Shown: positions 48,745 to 58,429 of the stretch, piece by piece
How the letters are laid out: each line of letters opens with the position of its first letter
Numbering within the stretch: the first letter of the stretch is position 1
Source: Rhodanobacter sp. Root480
GTDB lineage: Bacteria > Pseudomonadota > Gammaproteobacteria > Xanthomonadales > Rhodanobacteraceae
Reading direction: 5' to 3'
DNA length: 64,000 nt
Assembly: GCF_001426645.1 (NCBI RefSeq)
Contig: NZ_LMEX01000002.1
Span: 1,268,907 to 1,332,906, forward strand
The notes under the pieces: generated by a model
What the model was told of the DNA's origin: nothing
Database searches by the model: none
Seen by the model: only the letters and a program-made list of their open reading frames with translations
Translations under genes and position numbers: made by a program

Positions 48745-50429
48745 TACATCTTCTCCGGGGCGCCGAGGCCCAACAGGCCCAGGCCATTTTTCAAGACTTG
48801 TTGCGTGGCCACCACCAGCGCCAGGCGCGCGTTGCGCAGCGCGGCGTCCTCGACCAGGAACTGGTGCGAGTTGTAATAGGTGTGGAACGCGTTGGCCAGT
48901 TCGCGCAGCCAGCCGGCGACCAAGTGCGGCTCCAGGTTGAGCGCGGCGGTCTCCACGATTTCCGGGAACTTCGACAGCTCGGTCAGCAGGATCTGCTCGT
49001 GCTCGTTGTCCAGCCGCGCCAGCTGGGCGAGGCCGTCGGCGAGGTCGAAACTGAAACCTTTCTCCGGCGCCTGCCGCAGCACGCTGCAGACACGGGCGTG
49101 GGCGTACTGGATGTAATAGACCGGATTGTCGTTGGACTGCGAGCGTGCCAGGTCGATGTCGAACACCAGCTGCGAATCGCTCTTGCGCGAGATCAGGAAG
49201 TAGCGCGTGGCGTCGCGGCCCACTTCGTCGATCAGGTCGCGCAAGGTGACGTAGCTGCCGGCGCGCTTGGAGATCTTCACCTCCTCGCCGCCGCGCATCA
49301 CGGTCACCATCTGGTGCAGCACGTATTCGGGCCAGTTCTTCGGGATGCCCACGTTCAGCGCCTGCAGGCCGGCCTTCACCCGCGCCAGCGAGCCGTGATG
49401 GTCGGAGCCCAGCTCGGTGATGGCACGCTCGTAGCCGCGCTGCCACTTGCTGAGGTGGTAGGCCACGTCGGGCAGGAAGTAGGTGTAGGTGCCGTCGGAC
49501 TTGCGCATCACGCGGTCCTTGTCGTCACCAAACTCGGTGGTGCGCAGCCACAGCGCGCCGCCTTCCTCGTAGGTGTGGCCGTGCGCCACCAGTTCGCGCA
49601 CGGTTTCCTCGACCTTGCCGTCGCTATACAGCGAGGACTCCAGGAAGTACGTGTCGAAGCCCACGCCGAACGCCTGCAGATCCAGGTCCTGCTCGCGGCG
49701 CAGGCTGGCCACGGCGAAGCGGCGGATGGCGTCCAGGTCGTCCACGTCGCCGTTGGCAGTGACGGTTTCGCCATCGGCAACCACCGCGTCGCGATCGAGG
49801 AACGCCCGCGCCACGTCGGCGATGTAGTCGCCGCGGTAGCCGTTTTCCGGCCAGTTGCTGTCATCCGGCGTGACGCCGCGGGCGCGCGCCTGCACCGAGA
49901 CGGCGAGGTTGGCGATCTGCACGCCGGCGTCGTTGTAGTAGAACTCGCGCCTCACGTTCCAGCCGGTGGCTTCAAGCAAGCGGCTGAGGCAATCGCCGAT
50001 CGCCGCGGCGCGGCCGTGGCCCACGTGCAGCGGGCCGGTCGGGTTGGCCGAGACAAACTCCACGCCCACGGTCTTGCCGCCGCCGGCGCTGCGACCATAG
50101 GCGTCGGCTTCAGCCAGGATGCGCCGCAGTTCGGCGTGGTACGCGCTGGCGGCCAGGAAGAAGTTGATGAAACCCGGGCCGGCGATCTCCACCTTCGCCA
50201 CCAGGTCGTTCGCCGGCAGCGCCGCCACCAGCTTTTCGGCCAGCTCGCGCGGTTTGGCGCGTGCGGGCTTGGCCAGCAACATCGCCACGTTGCAGGCGAA
50301 ATCGCCGTGTTCGCGGCTGCGCGCCCGCTCGATCACGAAGCCCGGCAGGGCCAGGTCGGCGGGAAGAGTGGCATCGTCCTGCAAGGCCTGAATTGCCTGC
50401 AAAATCAGTTCACGCAGCTGTTCTTTCAC
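48744..50429 (-). CDS. argS: Arginyl-tRNA synthetase
   Basis: Charges tRNA-Arg. The 561-residue length is normal. Class I HIGH motif as HVGH in [19 protein letters not shown] near 136; N-terminal additional domain and C-terminal anticodon-binding helical domain present. No canonical KMSKS but MSK-like [12 protein letters not shown] serves. TAATG overlap couples the downstream SPOR gene. Confidence 0.96.
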   Translation of the reverse strand: MKEQLRELILQAIQALQDDATLPADLALPGFVIERARSREHGDFACNVAMLLAKPARAKPRELAEKLVAALPANDLVAKVEIAGPGFINFFLAASAYHAELRRILAEADAYGRSAGGGKTVGVEFVSANPTGPLHVGHGRAAAIGDCLSRLLEATGWNVRREFYYNDAGVQIANLAVSVQARARGVTPDDSNWPENGYRGDYIADVARAFLDRDAVVADGETVTANGDVDDLDAIRRFAVASLRREQDLDLQAFGVGFDTYFLESSLYSDGKVEETVRELVAHGHTYEEGGALWLRTTEFGDDKDRVMRKSDGTYTYFLPDVAYHLSKWQRGYERAITELGSDHHGSLARVKAGLQALNVGIPKNWPEYVLHQMVTVMRGGEEVKISKRAGSYVTLRDLIDEVGRDATRYFLISRKSDSQLVFDIDLARSQSNDNPVYYIQYAHARVCSVLRQAPEKGFSFDLADGLAQLARLDNEHEQILLTELSKFPEIVETAALNLEPHLVAGWLRELANAFHTYYNSHQFLVEDAALRNARLALVVATQQVLKNGLGLLGLGAPEKM

Positions 50430-50824
50430 GGGCTTTCAATATCGTGATGGAACCGACAATCCTAGCAGACCGCCACCACCGGGCGGAGCCGATGCCGCAG
50501 CCGTGGAGCGGCGAGGCAATCACCTCGGGTTTTGCTGCACTGCAGTGGACGGGCCTGTGGATAAGTCTGTGGGGAAAGCTTCGCCCGGTGTCGGGCCGCC
50601 GGAGCGGTGAACCGATCAACCCACGATATTTTGGGAAAAGTCTTTGATAATCATCATGGTATATCGACAACCTGTGGTGAAGAGGGCGACATGACCGCCA
50701 AGTGACCGTTCCGCGGATTTGTGCATAAGTTTCGACGACTTGCCGCGCCTTGATGCACCCGGAATGCAGTAGTTGGCTGACGCCGGCAGCCGCGGCAGGG
50801 GGCCGCGGCACGGGATTGGCCAGG
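50430..50824. promoter_or_regulatory. Gene-free region with DnaA-box-like sequences
   Basis: 395 bases between argS and radC. A perfect DnaA box TGTGGATAA is at 50556-50564, with near-matches TGTGGGGAA (50568), TGTGGTGAA (50673) and TGTGCATAA (50720), all in the same orientation, plus an AT-rich patch about 50628-50668. Confidence 0.45.
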
Positions 50825-51502
50825 TCAGATCAGCCCGCGCGCGGCCATCGACACCGGCTCGCCGCTGCCGATCACCAGATGGTCCAGCACGCGTACGCCG
50901 ATCAGGCGCAAGGCGTCGCGCAGCTCATGGGTGATCGCACGGTCGGCGGCGCTGGGCTCGGCCACGCCCGAGGGGTGGTTGTGGGCAAAGATCACCGCGC
51001 ATGCATTGTGCTGCAGGCAGGCGCGAACCACCTCGCGCGGATGCACGCTGGCGCCGTCCACCGTGCCGCGGAACAGCTCCTCGAACGCCAGCACGCGGTG
51101 GCGGTTGTCCAGGTAGAGGCAGCCGAAAACTTCGTACGGCAGGTGGCGCAGGCGGGCGCGCAGGAAATCGCCGCTGTCGCGCGGGTTGCCCAGGCTGGGC
51201 CGCTCGTGCAGTTGCTCGGCCAGGCTGCGACGGGCCAGCTCCAGCGCGGCGGCGATGCGTGCCCGTTTGGCCGGCCCCAATCCACCGACCCGGATCGGAT
51301 GATCGGGCCGCCCGAGCAGGGCGCCCAGGCTGCCGGCGCCGGCGATCAGTTCGCGACCCAGCGCCAGCGCATCCTTGCCGCGGCTGCCGCTGCCCAGCAG
51401 CACCGCCAGCAACTCCGCGTCGGACAGCGCACCGCTGCCGCGCGCCAGCAGTTTTTCACGGGGACGTTCGCCTTCGGGCCAGTCGCGGATACTCATCGTC
51501 AT
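50825..51502 (-). CDS. radC: RadC-family JAB/MPN protein
   Basis: Product of 225 residues: helix-hairpin-helix part (GGLGPAKRARIAAALELAR) and an MPN core with FAHNHPSGVAEPSAADRAI, the JAMM metal motif. RadC is conserved but its role in DNA repair is now doubted. The usual neighbour of coaBC, divergent here by 90 bases. Confidence 0.94.
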   Translation of the reverse strand: MTMSIRDWPEGERPREKLLARGSGALSDAELLAVLLGSGSRGKDALALGRELIAGAGSLGALLGRPDHPIRVGGLGPAKRARIAAALELARRSLAEQLHERPSLGNPRDSGDFLRARLRHLPYEVFGCLYLDNRHRVLAFEELFRGTVDGASVHPREVVRACLQHNACAVIFAHNHPSGVAEPSAADRAITHELRDALRLIGVRVLDHLVIGSGEPVSMAARGLI

Positions 51503-51592
51503 AGCGTGTCCGCCCGGCGATCGGGGCGATAGCAGACAGCCGGAATGATTCCGGTAAGCTAGGCGTCTGCCCGTCTGTCAGGCCCGCCTTAC

Positions 51593-52798
51593 ATGTCTCT
51601 TGCCCAACGCCGCATTATGCTGGGAGTGTCCGGCGGCATCGCCGCCTACAAGTCCTGCGAGCTGGTACGCCGGCTGCGCGATCTCGACGCCGAAGTGCGC
51701 GTGGTGATGACCGAAGCGGCCACCCATTTCGTCACCCCCACCACGTTTCAGGCGCTGTCCGGCCAGAGCGTGCGGATCAGCGGCTGGGATGCGCAGGCGG
51801 AAGCGGCGATGGGCCATATCGAGCTGGCGCGCTGGGCCGAACGCATCCTCATCGCACCGGCCAGTGCCGACCTGCTGGCGCGGCTGGCGCACGGGCTGGC
51901 CGACGACCTGCTGTCCACCCTGTGCCTGGCCAGCGCCGCGCCGCTGTACCTGGCGCCGGCGATGAACCAGCAGATGTGGGCGCACGCGGCGGTGCAGGCC
52001 AACCTCGCCACGCTGCGTCAGCGCGGCGCGCATGTGCTGGGGCCGGCCAGCGGGGAGCAGGCCTGCGGCGACGTGGGATCCGGCCGGATGCTGGAGGCGC
52101 TGGAATTGCGCGATGCCCTGGTCGGTTCGTTCGGCAGCGGTGCGCTGGCGGGGCTGAAGATCATGGTGAGCGCCGGCCCCACGTTCGAAGACATCGACCC
52201 GGTGCGTTTCATCGGTAACCGCAGCTCCGGTCGCATGGGTTTCGCGGTGGCGCAGGCCGCCGCGCAACAAGGTGCGGAGGTCACCCTGGTCGCCGGGCCG
52301 GTCAGCTTGTGCACGCCACCAGGCGTGGCACGGCGGATCGACGTACGCAGCGCCGCGCAGATGCACGACGCCGTGTTGGCGGGCGCGAAACAGGCCGATA
52401 TCTATATCGCGGCGGCGGCGGTGGGCGACTATCGCCCCAGCGAAGTCTCGCCGCGCAAACTGAAGAAGCAGGCCGGCGCGGACCTGTCGCTGCAGCTCAG
52501 GGAAAACCCGGACATCCTGGCCGCGCTGTCGGCGCAGGCCGCGCATCCCTTTCTGGTGGGTTTTGCCGCCGAAACCCACGACGTGGCGCACTACGCGCAA
52601 GGCAAGTTGAAGCGCAAGGGCCTGGACATGATCGCCGCCAACCAGGTCGGCGAGGGCCTCGGCTTCGAAACCGCCGACAACGCCATCAACCTGTATTGGG
52701 AGGGCGGCATGCTCGAACTGCCGCGCGCGGGCAAGGCCGAGCTGGCGCACCAGTTGCTGGCCTGCGTGGCCGAGCGCTACCGGGTCGCACGCGGATGA
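51593..52798 (+). CDS. coaBC: Bifunctional phosphopantothenoylcysteine decarboxylase/synthase
   Basis: Two steps of coenzyme A synthesis. The 401-residue product has a CoaC flavoprotein half ([18 protein letters not shown], and PAMNQQMW) and a CoaB half from about 185 ([20 protein letters not shown] and AAVGDYRP). The stop overlaps the dut start (ATGA). Confidence 0.95.
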   Translation: MSLAQRRIMLGVSGGIAAYKSCELVRRLRDLDAEVRVVMTEAATHFVTPTTFQALSGQSVRISGWDAQAEAAMGHIELARWAERILIAPASADLLARLAHGLADDLLSTLCLASAAPLYLAPAMNQQMWAHAAVQANLATLRQRGAHVLGPASGEQACGDVGSGRMLEALELRDALVGSFGSGALAGLKIMVSAGPTFEDIDPVRFIGNRSSGRMGFAVAQAAAQQGAEVTLVAGPVSLCTPPGVARRIDVRSAAQMHDAVLAGAKQADIYIAAAAVGDYRPSEVSPRKLKKQAGADLSLQLRENPDILAALSAQAAHPFLVGFAAETHDVAHYAQGKLKRKGLDMIAANQVGEGLGFETADNAINLYWEGGMLELPRAGKAELAHQLLACVAERYRVARG

Positions 52799-53265
52799 GC
52801 GCGCGCCCCGTCGTCGATATCGAACTGAAAATCCTGGACCCGCGCCTCGGCGACAGCATCGCCCTGCCCGAGGCGGCCACCGCCGGCAGCGCGGGCATGG
52901 ATCTGCGCGCCGCGCTGGAGCAGCCGCTGACCCTGCAGCCGGGCGACAGCGCGCTGGTGCCCAGCGGCATCGCCATTCATATCGGCGACCCGGGCTGGTG
53001 CGCGGTGATCGTGCCGCGTTCGGGGTTGGGCCATAAACACGGCTTGGTGATGGGCAATCTGGTAGGAGTGATCGACGCCGACTACCAGGGGCCGTTGATG
53101 ATTTCATGTTGGAACCGCGGCCATGCGCCGTACACCATCGAAGTCGGCGATCGCATCGCCCAGTTGCTGCTGCTGCCGGTGGCGCAGGCGCGGATGAACA
53201 TCGTGTCCGCGTTTGCCCCGAGCCAGCGCGGTGACGGCGGTTTCGGTTCCACCGGCATCAATTGA
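52795..53265 (+). CDS. dut: Deoxyuridine 5'-triphosphate nucleotidohydrolase
   Basis: dUTP to dUMP and pyrophosphate. The 156-residue length is normal. The five dUTPase motifs are seen: [44 protein letters not shown] and [12 protein letters not shown] 52795 overlaps the coaBC stop. Confidence 0.96.
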   Translation: MSARPVVDIELKILDPRLGDSIALPEAATAGSAGMDLRAALEQPLTLQPGDSALVPSGIAIHIGDPGWCAVIVPRSGLGHKHGLVMGNLVGVIDADYQGPLMISCWNRGHAPYTIEVGDRIAQLLLLPVAQARMNIVSAFAPSQRGDGGFGSTGIN

Positions 53266-53321
53266 GTGGCGGCCCGCGCCGCGGGCCACGCTGCGACAAC
53301 CTGCGGGGGCGGGCAACAACG

Positions 53322-55631
53322 ATGAAGATGGCGAAGGGGATGTCGTTCGACTGGCGTGGGCTGCTGCCGTTGGCGGCGGGCACGCTGCTGCTGCTGCTGG
53401 GATTGTTCTGCGGCTGGCAGGCGTGGTTGATCGCGGACGAGGGACAGGCGGCGGCACGCGTGCATGTCGCCCAGGATCAGGCGGTGAAAGCACTGGCGCA
53501 GGAGCTTGCCACGCAACGTGCCACGGTGACCGCTGCGGTGGCCACGCTGGATCCGGCCGTGGCCATGCAGGACCCGGCGCAGGCCACCGCCACGTTGCGC
53601 CAGCGTCTGCCCCAGGCGCAGGCGCTGGAGCTTTACAGCGGCACGCTCAATGAAGTGCTGCACGCCAATTACCGCGAATTCGGTTACGCCAAGGCGGCGC
53701 AGTTGATGTCGGCGCAAACGGCCGATGGCACGCCGCCGGCGCAGAGCGTGTCGCACGGCGGCAGTGATCGACGGCTCAGTCTCGTCGTGCCCCTGGGTGC
53801 CCCGGATCGGGCGCAGGGCTGGGCCTGGGTCGAGTTGCCTTTTGCGCCGTTGCGCCAGCGGCTGGATGCGATCGACCCGGCTGGCGGCCGCCTGGATCTG
53901 CGCCAGGGCGATGAGCGCGGCGACATGCGCCTGCTTTCCCACGGCGCCGCCTCGGCCGAAAGTGAAACGGGCGGCAAACCGGTGCCCGGAAGTGCGTTCA
54001 GCGTCGGCGCCGCCCTGCCGCGCGCATTCATCGTGCTGCCGCATTCGGTGCTGCTGGCCGCCTTGCTGGCCCTGTTCGGCCTGGGCGCGGGAGCGTTCCT
54101 GCTGTGGCGGCGCACGCGCTCGGTGGTCGAAATATCATCCGAACCCGAGGAGCCAGTAGTGCCCACAGAAATTCCCCAGATTGTCCGCGAGCCGGCGAAG
54201 GTGGCGGCCCCGCCGACAGCGCCGGCGCGGTCCGGCGGTGACGCCAGGGCTGCCGTGGATCCTTCCATTTTCCGCGCGTACGACATCCGCGGCATCGTCG
54301 GCAAAACCCTCAGCCGCGACGTGGCGCATCTGCTGGGGCAGGCGATTGGCAGCCTGATGCGGGAGCGGGATCTGCACGAGATAGTGGTCGGGCGCGACGG
54401 GCGGCTGTCCGGGCCCGAGCTGGCTGGTGCGTTGTCGGATGGTTTTCGCGCGGCCGGCATCGACGTGATCGACATCGGCGCGGTGCCCACGCCGGTGGTC
54501 TATTTCGCCACCTTCCATTTCGAAACCGGCTGCGGCGTGGCGGTGACTGGCAGCCACAACCCGCCCGACTACAACGGCTTCAAGATCATGGTCGGCGGCG
54601 AGACGCTGGCCGAGGATGCGATCCAGGACCTGTACCAGCGCATCGCCAGTGGCGCGCTGGTGGCCGATGGCCAGGGCGCTTATCGGCATGTGGACGTGGT
54701 CCCCGACTACATCGATCGGATCACCTCCGACGTGCAGGCCGAGCGCAGCCTGAAGGTCGTGGTCGACTGCGGCAACGGTATCCCCGGCGCGCTGGCGCCG
54801 CAGGTGCTGGAGGAGATCGGCTGCGAGGTGATTCCGTTGTATTGCGAGGTGGACGGCACCTTCCCCAACCATCATCCCGACCCGTCCGAGCCGTCCAACC
54901 TGCAGGACCTCATCGTCTCCGTGCAGAAGTCCGGCGCGGATCTGGGCGTGGCGTTCGACGGCGATGGCGACCGGCTTGGCGTCGTCACCCGCACCGGCGA
55001 AATCATCTATCCCGACCGCCTGCTGATGCTGTTTGCCCGCGATGTGCTGTCGCGCCAGCCCGGCGCCACGATCATCTACGACGTCAAGTGCACCGGCCAC
55101 CTGAAAGGCCAGATCCTGGATGCCGGCGGCAGCCCGCTGATGTGGCGCACCGGCCATTCGCTGATCAAGGCCAAGATCCGCGAGACCGACGCGGAACTGG
55201 CCGGCGAAATGAGCGGCCATTTCTTCTTCAAGGAGCGCTGGTTCGGCTTCGACGACGGCATCTACGCCGCCGCGCGGCTGCTGGAAATCATTGCCGGTGA
55301 CGCGCTGGGGCGTTCGCCGGACGAGATCTTCGCCACCTTGCCCAAGGGCGTGTCGACCCCCGAGCTGAAGGTGGAAATGGTCGAGGGCCGCAACTACCGC
55401 TTCATGATGAATTTCCGCGCCAAGGCGGCTTTCGAAGGGGCCACGCTGATCACCATCGACGGCGTGCGCGCCGACTGGCCCGATGGCTGGGGCCTGGTGC
55501 GGGCATCCAACACCACGCCGGTGCTCGTGCTGCGTTTCGACGCCGACAATGCCGCGGCGCTGCAACGGATCCAGGACGTGTTCCGTGAGCAGATGCTGGC
55601 GGTCGATCCGTCGTTGCAGCTGCCGTTCTGA
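53322..55631 (+). CDS. algC: Phosphomannomutase/phosphoglucomutase with membrane N terminus
   Basis: Interconverts hexose 1- and 6-phosphates for lipopolysaccharide or exopolysaccharide. The 769-residue product has a mutase domain of about 455 residues (FRAYDIRGIVG at its start, TGSHNPPDYNGFK phosphoserine loop near 409, FDGDGDRLG metal site near 545). The N-terminal 300 residues hold two hydrophobic segments (about 12-32 and 230-252) around a periplasmic-looking domain and are absent from P. aeruginosa AlgC. Xanthomonadales homologues seem to share this. A purine-rich GGGGGC precedes ATG 53322. Confidence 0.88.
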   Translation: MKMAKGMSFDWRGLLPLAAGTLLLLLGLFCGWQAWLIADEGQAAARVHVAQDQAVKALAQELATQRATVTAAVATLDPAVAMQDPAQATATLRQRLPQAQALELYSGTLNEVLHANYREFGYAKAAQLMSAQTADGTPPAQSVSHGGSDRRLSLVVPLGAPDRAQGWAWVELPFAPLRQRLDAIDPAGGRLDLRQGDERGDMRLLSHGAASAESETGGKPVPGSAFSVGAALPRAFIVLPHSVLLAALLALFGLGAGAFLLWRRTRSVVEISSEPEEPVVPTEIPQIVREPAKVAAPPTAPARSGGDARAAVDPSIFRAYDIRGIVGKTLSRDVAHLLGQAIGSLMRERDLHEIVVGRDGRLSGPELAGALSDGFRAAGIDVIDIGAVPTPVVYFATFHFETGCGVAVTGSHNPPDYNGFKIMVGGETLAEDAIQDLYQRIASGALVADGQGAYRHVDVVPDYIDRITSDVQAERSLKVVVDCGNGIPGALAPQVLEEIGCEVIPLYCEVDGTFPNHHPDPSEPSNLQDLIVSVQKSGADLGVAFDGDGDRLGVVTRTGEIIYPDRLLMLFARDVLSRQPGATIIYDVKCTGHLKGQILDAGGSPLMWRTGHSLIKAKIRETDAELAGEMSGHFFFKERWFGFDDGIYAAARLLEIIAGDALGRSPDEIFATLPKGVSTPELKVEMVEGRNYRFMMNFRAKAAFEGATLITIDGVRADWPDGWGLVRASNTTPVLVLRFDADNAAALQRIQDVFREQMLAVDPSLQLPF

Positions 55632-55652
55632 TCCGCCTGCCGCCCGCCGTGG

Positions 55653-56297
55653 CTACGGTTCCGGCGGCGCGTCCTCGGCGGCCTTGAGCTCGCGATAGCG
55701 GGCCAGCTGCTTCGCCTGCGCGGCCACGGTGCTGTCACGCTCGGCCTGCTGTCGGGCCAGAGCATTGCGCTGCATTGCCACCACGTTGCGCTGCTTGGAA
55801 ATGTTGTCCGCCATGAACTTGGGCACCGGCTGCTTGGCCTGCTCGAGTTCCGCGGCGCGGTCGAGCAGGCCGGTGAGCGCCTTCTCCTGGCTTTGCAGGT
55901 TGATCCGCGTGGTGCGGATCTGCTGGTCGAGGGCGTCGACCGTTTGCTGCAGGGACATCTTGTAGGAGGCCTCGTCCGGGTAGGCGCTCATCATCTGCGC
56001 CTCGGCGCGGGCGACGTCCTGGCGTGCGCGCTCCTTCGCCGCGGCTTCCTTCGCCAGCTTGTTGGCCACCACGCGCTCGGCGGCGGTCAACTGGCGCGGC
56101 ACCCGCTGCACCACCATGCCGCGATCGTTGACCACGTCGTAGCCGGCCTTCATCGCCTCGGCGGTGAGGCTGTCGCTGTAATGCGGCAGACCCTGGGGGT
56201 CGACCCACTTGTAGCGGTTGCCATTGGCTTTCTGGGCGTGCGCGGCCACGCCAGCCAGCAACGTGCCCGCGATGATGACTGACAGAAACTTGCGCAT
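55653..56297 (-). CDS. DUF4124 secreted coiled-coil protein
   Basis: Product of 214 residues. Signal peptide (SVIIAGTLLAGVAAHA, cleavage near 21), a DUF4124 module (YKWVDPQGLPHYSDSL), then long coiled-coil helices to the end. Periplasmic, function unknown; the pattern is common in this order of bacteria. Confidence 0.85.
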   Translation of the reverse strand: MRKFLSVIIAGTLLAGVAAHAQKANGNRYKWVDPQGLPHYSDSLTAEAMKAGYDVVNDRGMVVQRVPRQLTAAERVVANKLAKEAAAKERARQDVARAEAQMMSAYPDEASYKMSLQQTVDALDQQIRTTRINLQSQEKALTGLLDRAAELEQAKQPVPKFMADNISKQRNVVAMQRNALARQQAERDSTVAAQAKQLARYRELKAAEDAPPEP

Positions 56298-56431
56298 GAA
56301 TCCCCCCTTTGCGGGCCAGTATAGCGGTGGCGATTGCGCGGGCGGCGGTGGACAGGGGCCTCGCCGTCACGTTTTCGAGTACGAAGCGGCGGTTTCGCCA
56401 CCGGCGGGTGGTTGCTTCGTTGGGGATGCTT

Positions 56432-57094
56432 TCACAAACCTTGTGACGACGATTGCACGCCGTAGCGTTCGCGATAGCTCAGCAGACGGCCATGCTCGGC
56501 GGCCAGCTGCGGTTGTTCGCCCGCGTACGCCAGTACGTCGTCCAGGCTGGTGATCGCGATCACCGGGATGCCGTGGTCGGCGGCGACTTCCTGCGCGGCA
56601 GAGCGCTCGCCCTGGCCGCGCTCCTGCCGATCCAGCGCGATCAGCACGCCGGCGGGCGTGGCGCCCTGGGCACGGATCAGGGCCAGCGATTCGCGCACGG
56701 CGGTGCCGGCGGTCATCACGTCGTCCACGATCAACACGCGGCCTTTCAACGGCGCGCCCACCAGGGTGCCGCCTTCGCCGTGATCCTTCGCCTCCTTGCG
56801 GTTGTAGGCCCAGGGAAGATCGCGCTGATGCTGGTCTGCCAGCGCGATGGCGGTGGCCGCGGCCAGGGCGATGCCCTTGTAGGCGGGGCCGAACAGCATG
56901 TCGACCTGAAGTCCCGAATTCACCAGGGCATTGGCGTAGGCGCGGCCGAGCTGGGCCAGCGCGGCACCGGAATCGATCCGGCCCATGTTGAAGAAGTACG
57001 GGCTGAGGCGGCCTGATTTCAGGGTGAATTCGCCAAAGCGCAGCACGTCGCGCGCCAGGCTGAGTTCGATGAAGTCGCGCTGGTAATCGTGCAC
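56432..57094 (-). CDS. pyrE: Orotate phosphoribosyltransferase
   Basis: Makes orotidylate in pyrimidine synthesis. The 220-residue product has the PRPP-binding [16 protein letters not shown] at about 123-138 and [16 protein letters not shown] 57094 chosen as it gives the standard length and an N terminus of [10 protein letters not shown]. Its neighbour across the gap is an exonuclease III gene, an arrangement like pyrE-crc of pseudomonads. Confidence 0.95.
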   Translation of the reverse strand: MHDYQRDFIELSLARDVLRFGEFTLKSGRLSPYFFNMGRIDSGAALAQLGRAYANALVNSGLQVDMLFGPAYKGIALAAATAIALADQHQRDLPWAYNRKEAKDHGEGGTLVGAPLKGRVLIVDDVMTAGTAVRESLALIRAQGATPAGVLIALDRQERGQGERSAAQEVAADHGIPVIAITSLDDVLAYAGEQPQLAAEHGRLLSYRERYGVQSSSQGL

Positions 57095-57116
57095 GGGCGG
57101 TCTCGCGGCAGGAAGG

Positions 57117-57644
57117 TCAGGGGAGGGCGCGCAGCAACAGTTGCTGTGGCCCGCAACGGCCGCCATGGTAGCGCGCGCCGCCGTCGACGAAGCCGGCGCG
57201 TTGGTAGATCCGGGTGGCGGCGCGGTTGTCGCAGTCGACGGTGAGCACCAGCAGCCGCGTGGCCGGATGGCGCACGGCCAGATCCTCCAGCAGCAGGGCG
57301 ACGGCGCGCGCGCCCAGCCCGCGGCCTTGCCAGTCGGCATCCACGAACAGCGAGCGCAACCCGCGCGCCGGCTGCGCGAAATCGCGGCCGGCCACGCTGC
57401 GGGCGCTCGCGTCGATGCGGTAGTAACCGATGGGCGTGTCGCCGCGCATGATCGCCATCGGCTCGCTGCCCGGGCATTGCGTCACGTCGGCAAGCAGGTC
57501 GGCCATGGCGCCGACGCGATAGCGTTGTGCCGGCCGCACACGCAGGCGCAGCATTGCGCGATGCAGCGACGGTTCCACCGGCATTACGTGCAGGGCGTCC
57601 GGTGGCGTTGCCGCGGCGTCACGGTTGTTATGATCGGGGATCAC
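57117..57644 (-). CDS. GNAT-family N-acetyltransferase
   Basis: Product of up to 175 residues. [20 protein letters not shown] at about 98-117 is motif A, then [19 protein letters not shown]. The GTG at 57644 is only 15 bases from the start of the divergent exonuclease gene, so the shorter ATG at 57584 (155 residues) may be right. Lies 22 bases upstream of pyrE on the same strand. Confidence 0.85.
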   Translation of the reverse strand: MIPDHNNRDAAATPPDALHVMPVEPSLHRAMLRLRVRPAQRYRVGAMADLLADVTQCPGSEPMAIMRGDTPIGYYRIDASARSVAGRDFAQPARGLRSLFVDADWQGRGLGARAVALLLEDLAVRHPATRLLVLTVDCDNRAATRIYQRAGFVDGGARYHGGRCGPQQLLLRALP

Positions 57645-57658
57645 TTTCGGGAGATTCC

Positions 57659-58429
57659 ATGCGCATCATCAGCCTCAACGCCAACGGTATCCGTTCGGCC
57701 GCCAGCAAGGGCGTGTTCGAATGGTTGCGCGACCAGAACGCCGATGTGGTATGCCTGCAGGAAACCAAGGCGCAGGAGCATCAACTGACCGATCCCATGT
57801 TTCGCCCCGACGGCCATCACTGCTTCTACCGCGACGCCAGCAGCAAAAAAGGCTACAGCGGCGTGGCGATCTACGCCAGGCGCGAACCGGACGAGGTGCT
57901 GACCTCGCTGGGCTGGGACGAATTCGACAACGAGGGTCGCTACATCGAGGCACGGTTCGGCAACCTGTCGGTCGTGTCGCTGTACTTTCCGTCCGGTTCC
58001 TCCGGCGACGAGCGGCAGCAATTCAAGTTCAAGGCGATGGAGTGGATCACGCCGATTTTCGACGCGTGGCTGAAGAGCGGCCGCGACTACGTGATCTGCG
58101 GCGACTGGAACATCGTGCATACCAAGAACGACATCAAGAACTGGAGCTCCAACCAGAAAAACTCTGGCTGCCTGCCGCAGGAACGCGCGTGGCTGGATCT
58201 GTTGTTCCTGCAGCGCGGCTGGGTCGACAGCTTCCGTTCGATCCGGCCCGAGGCGGTGGAATACACCTGGTGGTCCAACCGCGGCCAGGCGCGCGCCAAC
58301 AACGTGGGTTGGCGCATCGACTACCAGGTGTGCACGCCGTCGCTGCGCGAGCGGTTGCTGGACTGCTCGATCTATCGCGACCAGCGCTTCTCCGACCACG
58401 CGCCGTATATCGTGGATTACGCGGACTGA
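57659..58429 (+). CDS. xthA: Exonuclease III-family nuclease
   Basis: AP endonuclease and 3'-5' exonuclease of base-excision repair. The 256-residue product has N7 in SLNANGIRSA, catalytic Glu in CLQETKAQE, GDWNIVHTKNDIKNW with Asp/Asn, and the final SDHAPYIVDY. These catalytic residues are intact, unlike pseudomonad Crc, so an active nuclease rather than a translational repressor is expected. GGGAG upstream of ATG 57659. Confidence 0.92.
   Translation: MRIISLNANGIRSAASKGVFEWLRDQNADVVCLQETKAQEHQLTDPMFRPDGHHCFYRDASSKKGYSGVAIYARREPDEVLTSLGWDEFDNEGRYIEARFGNLSVVSLYFPSGSSGDERQQFKFKAMEWITPIFDAWLKSGRDYVICGDWNIVHTKNDIKNWSSNQKNSGCLPQERAWLDLLFLQRGWVDSFRSIRPEAVEYTWWSNRGQARANNVGWRIDYQVCTPSLRERLLDCSIYRDQRFSDHAPYIVDYAD

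Noticed and set aside
50430..50824. Chromosomal origin of replication
   Set aside because: There is no dnaA, dnaN or gidA neighbour and only one perfect box; the cluster is kept as a finding only.
57659..58429. Naming the exonuclease gene crc
   Set aside because: The Glu, Asp and His catalytic residues are present, whereas Crc is a catalytically dead relative.
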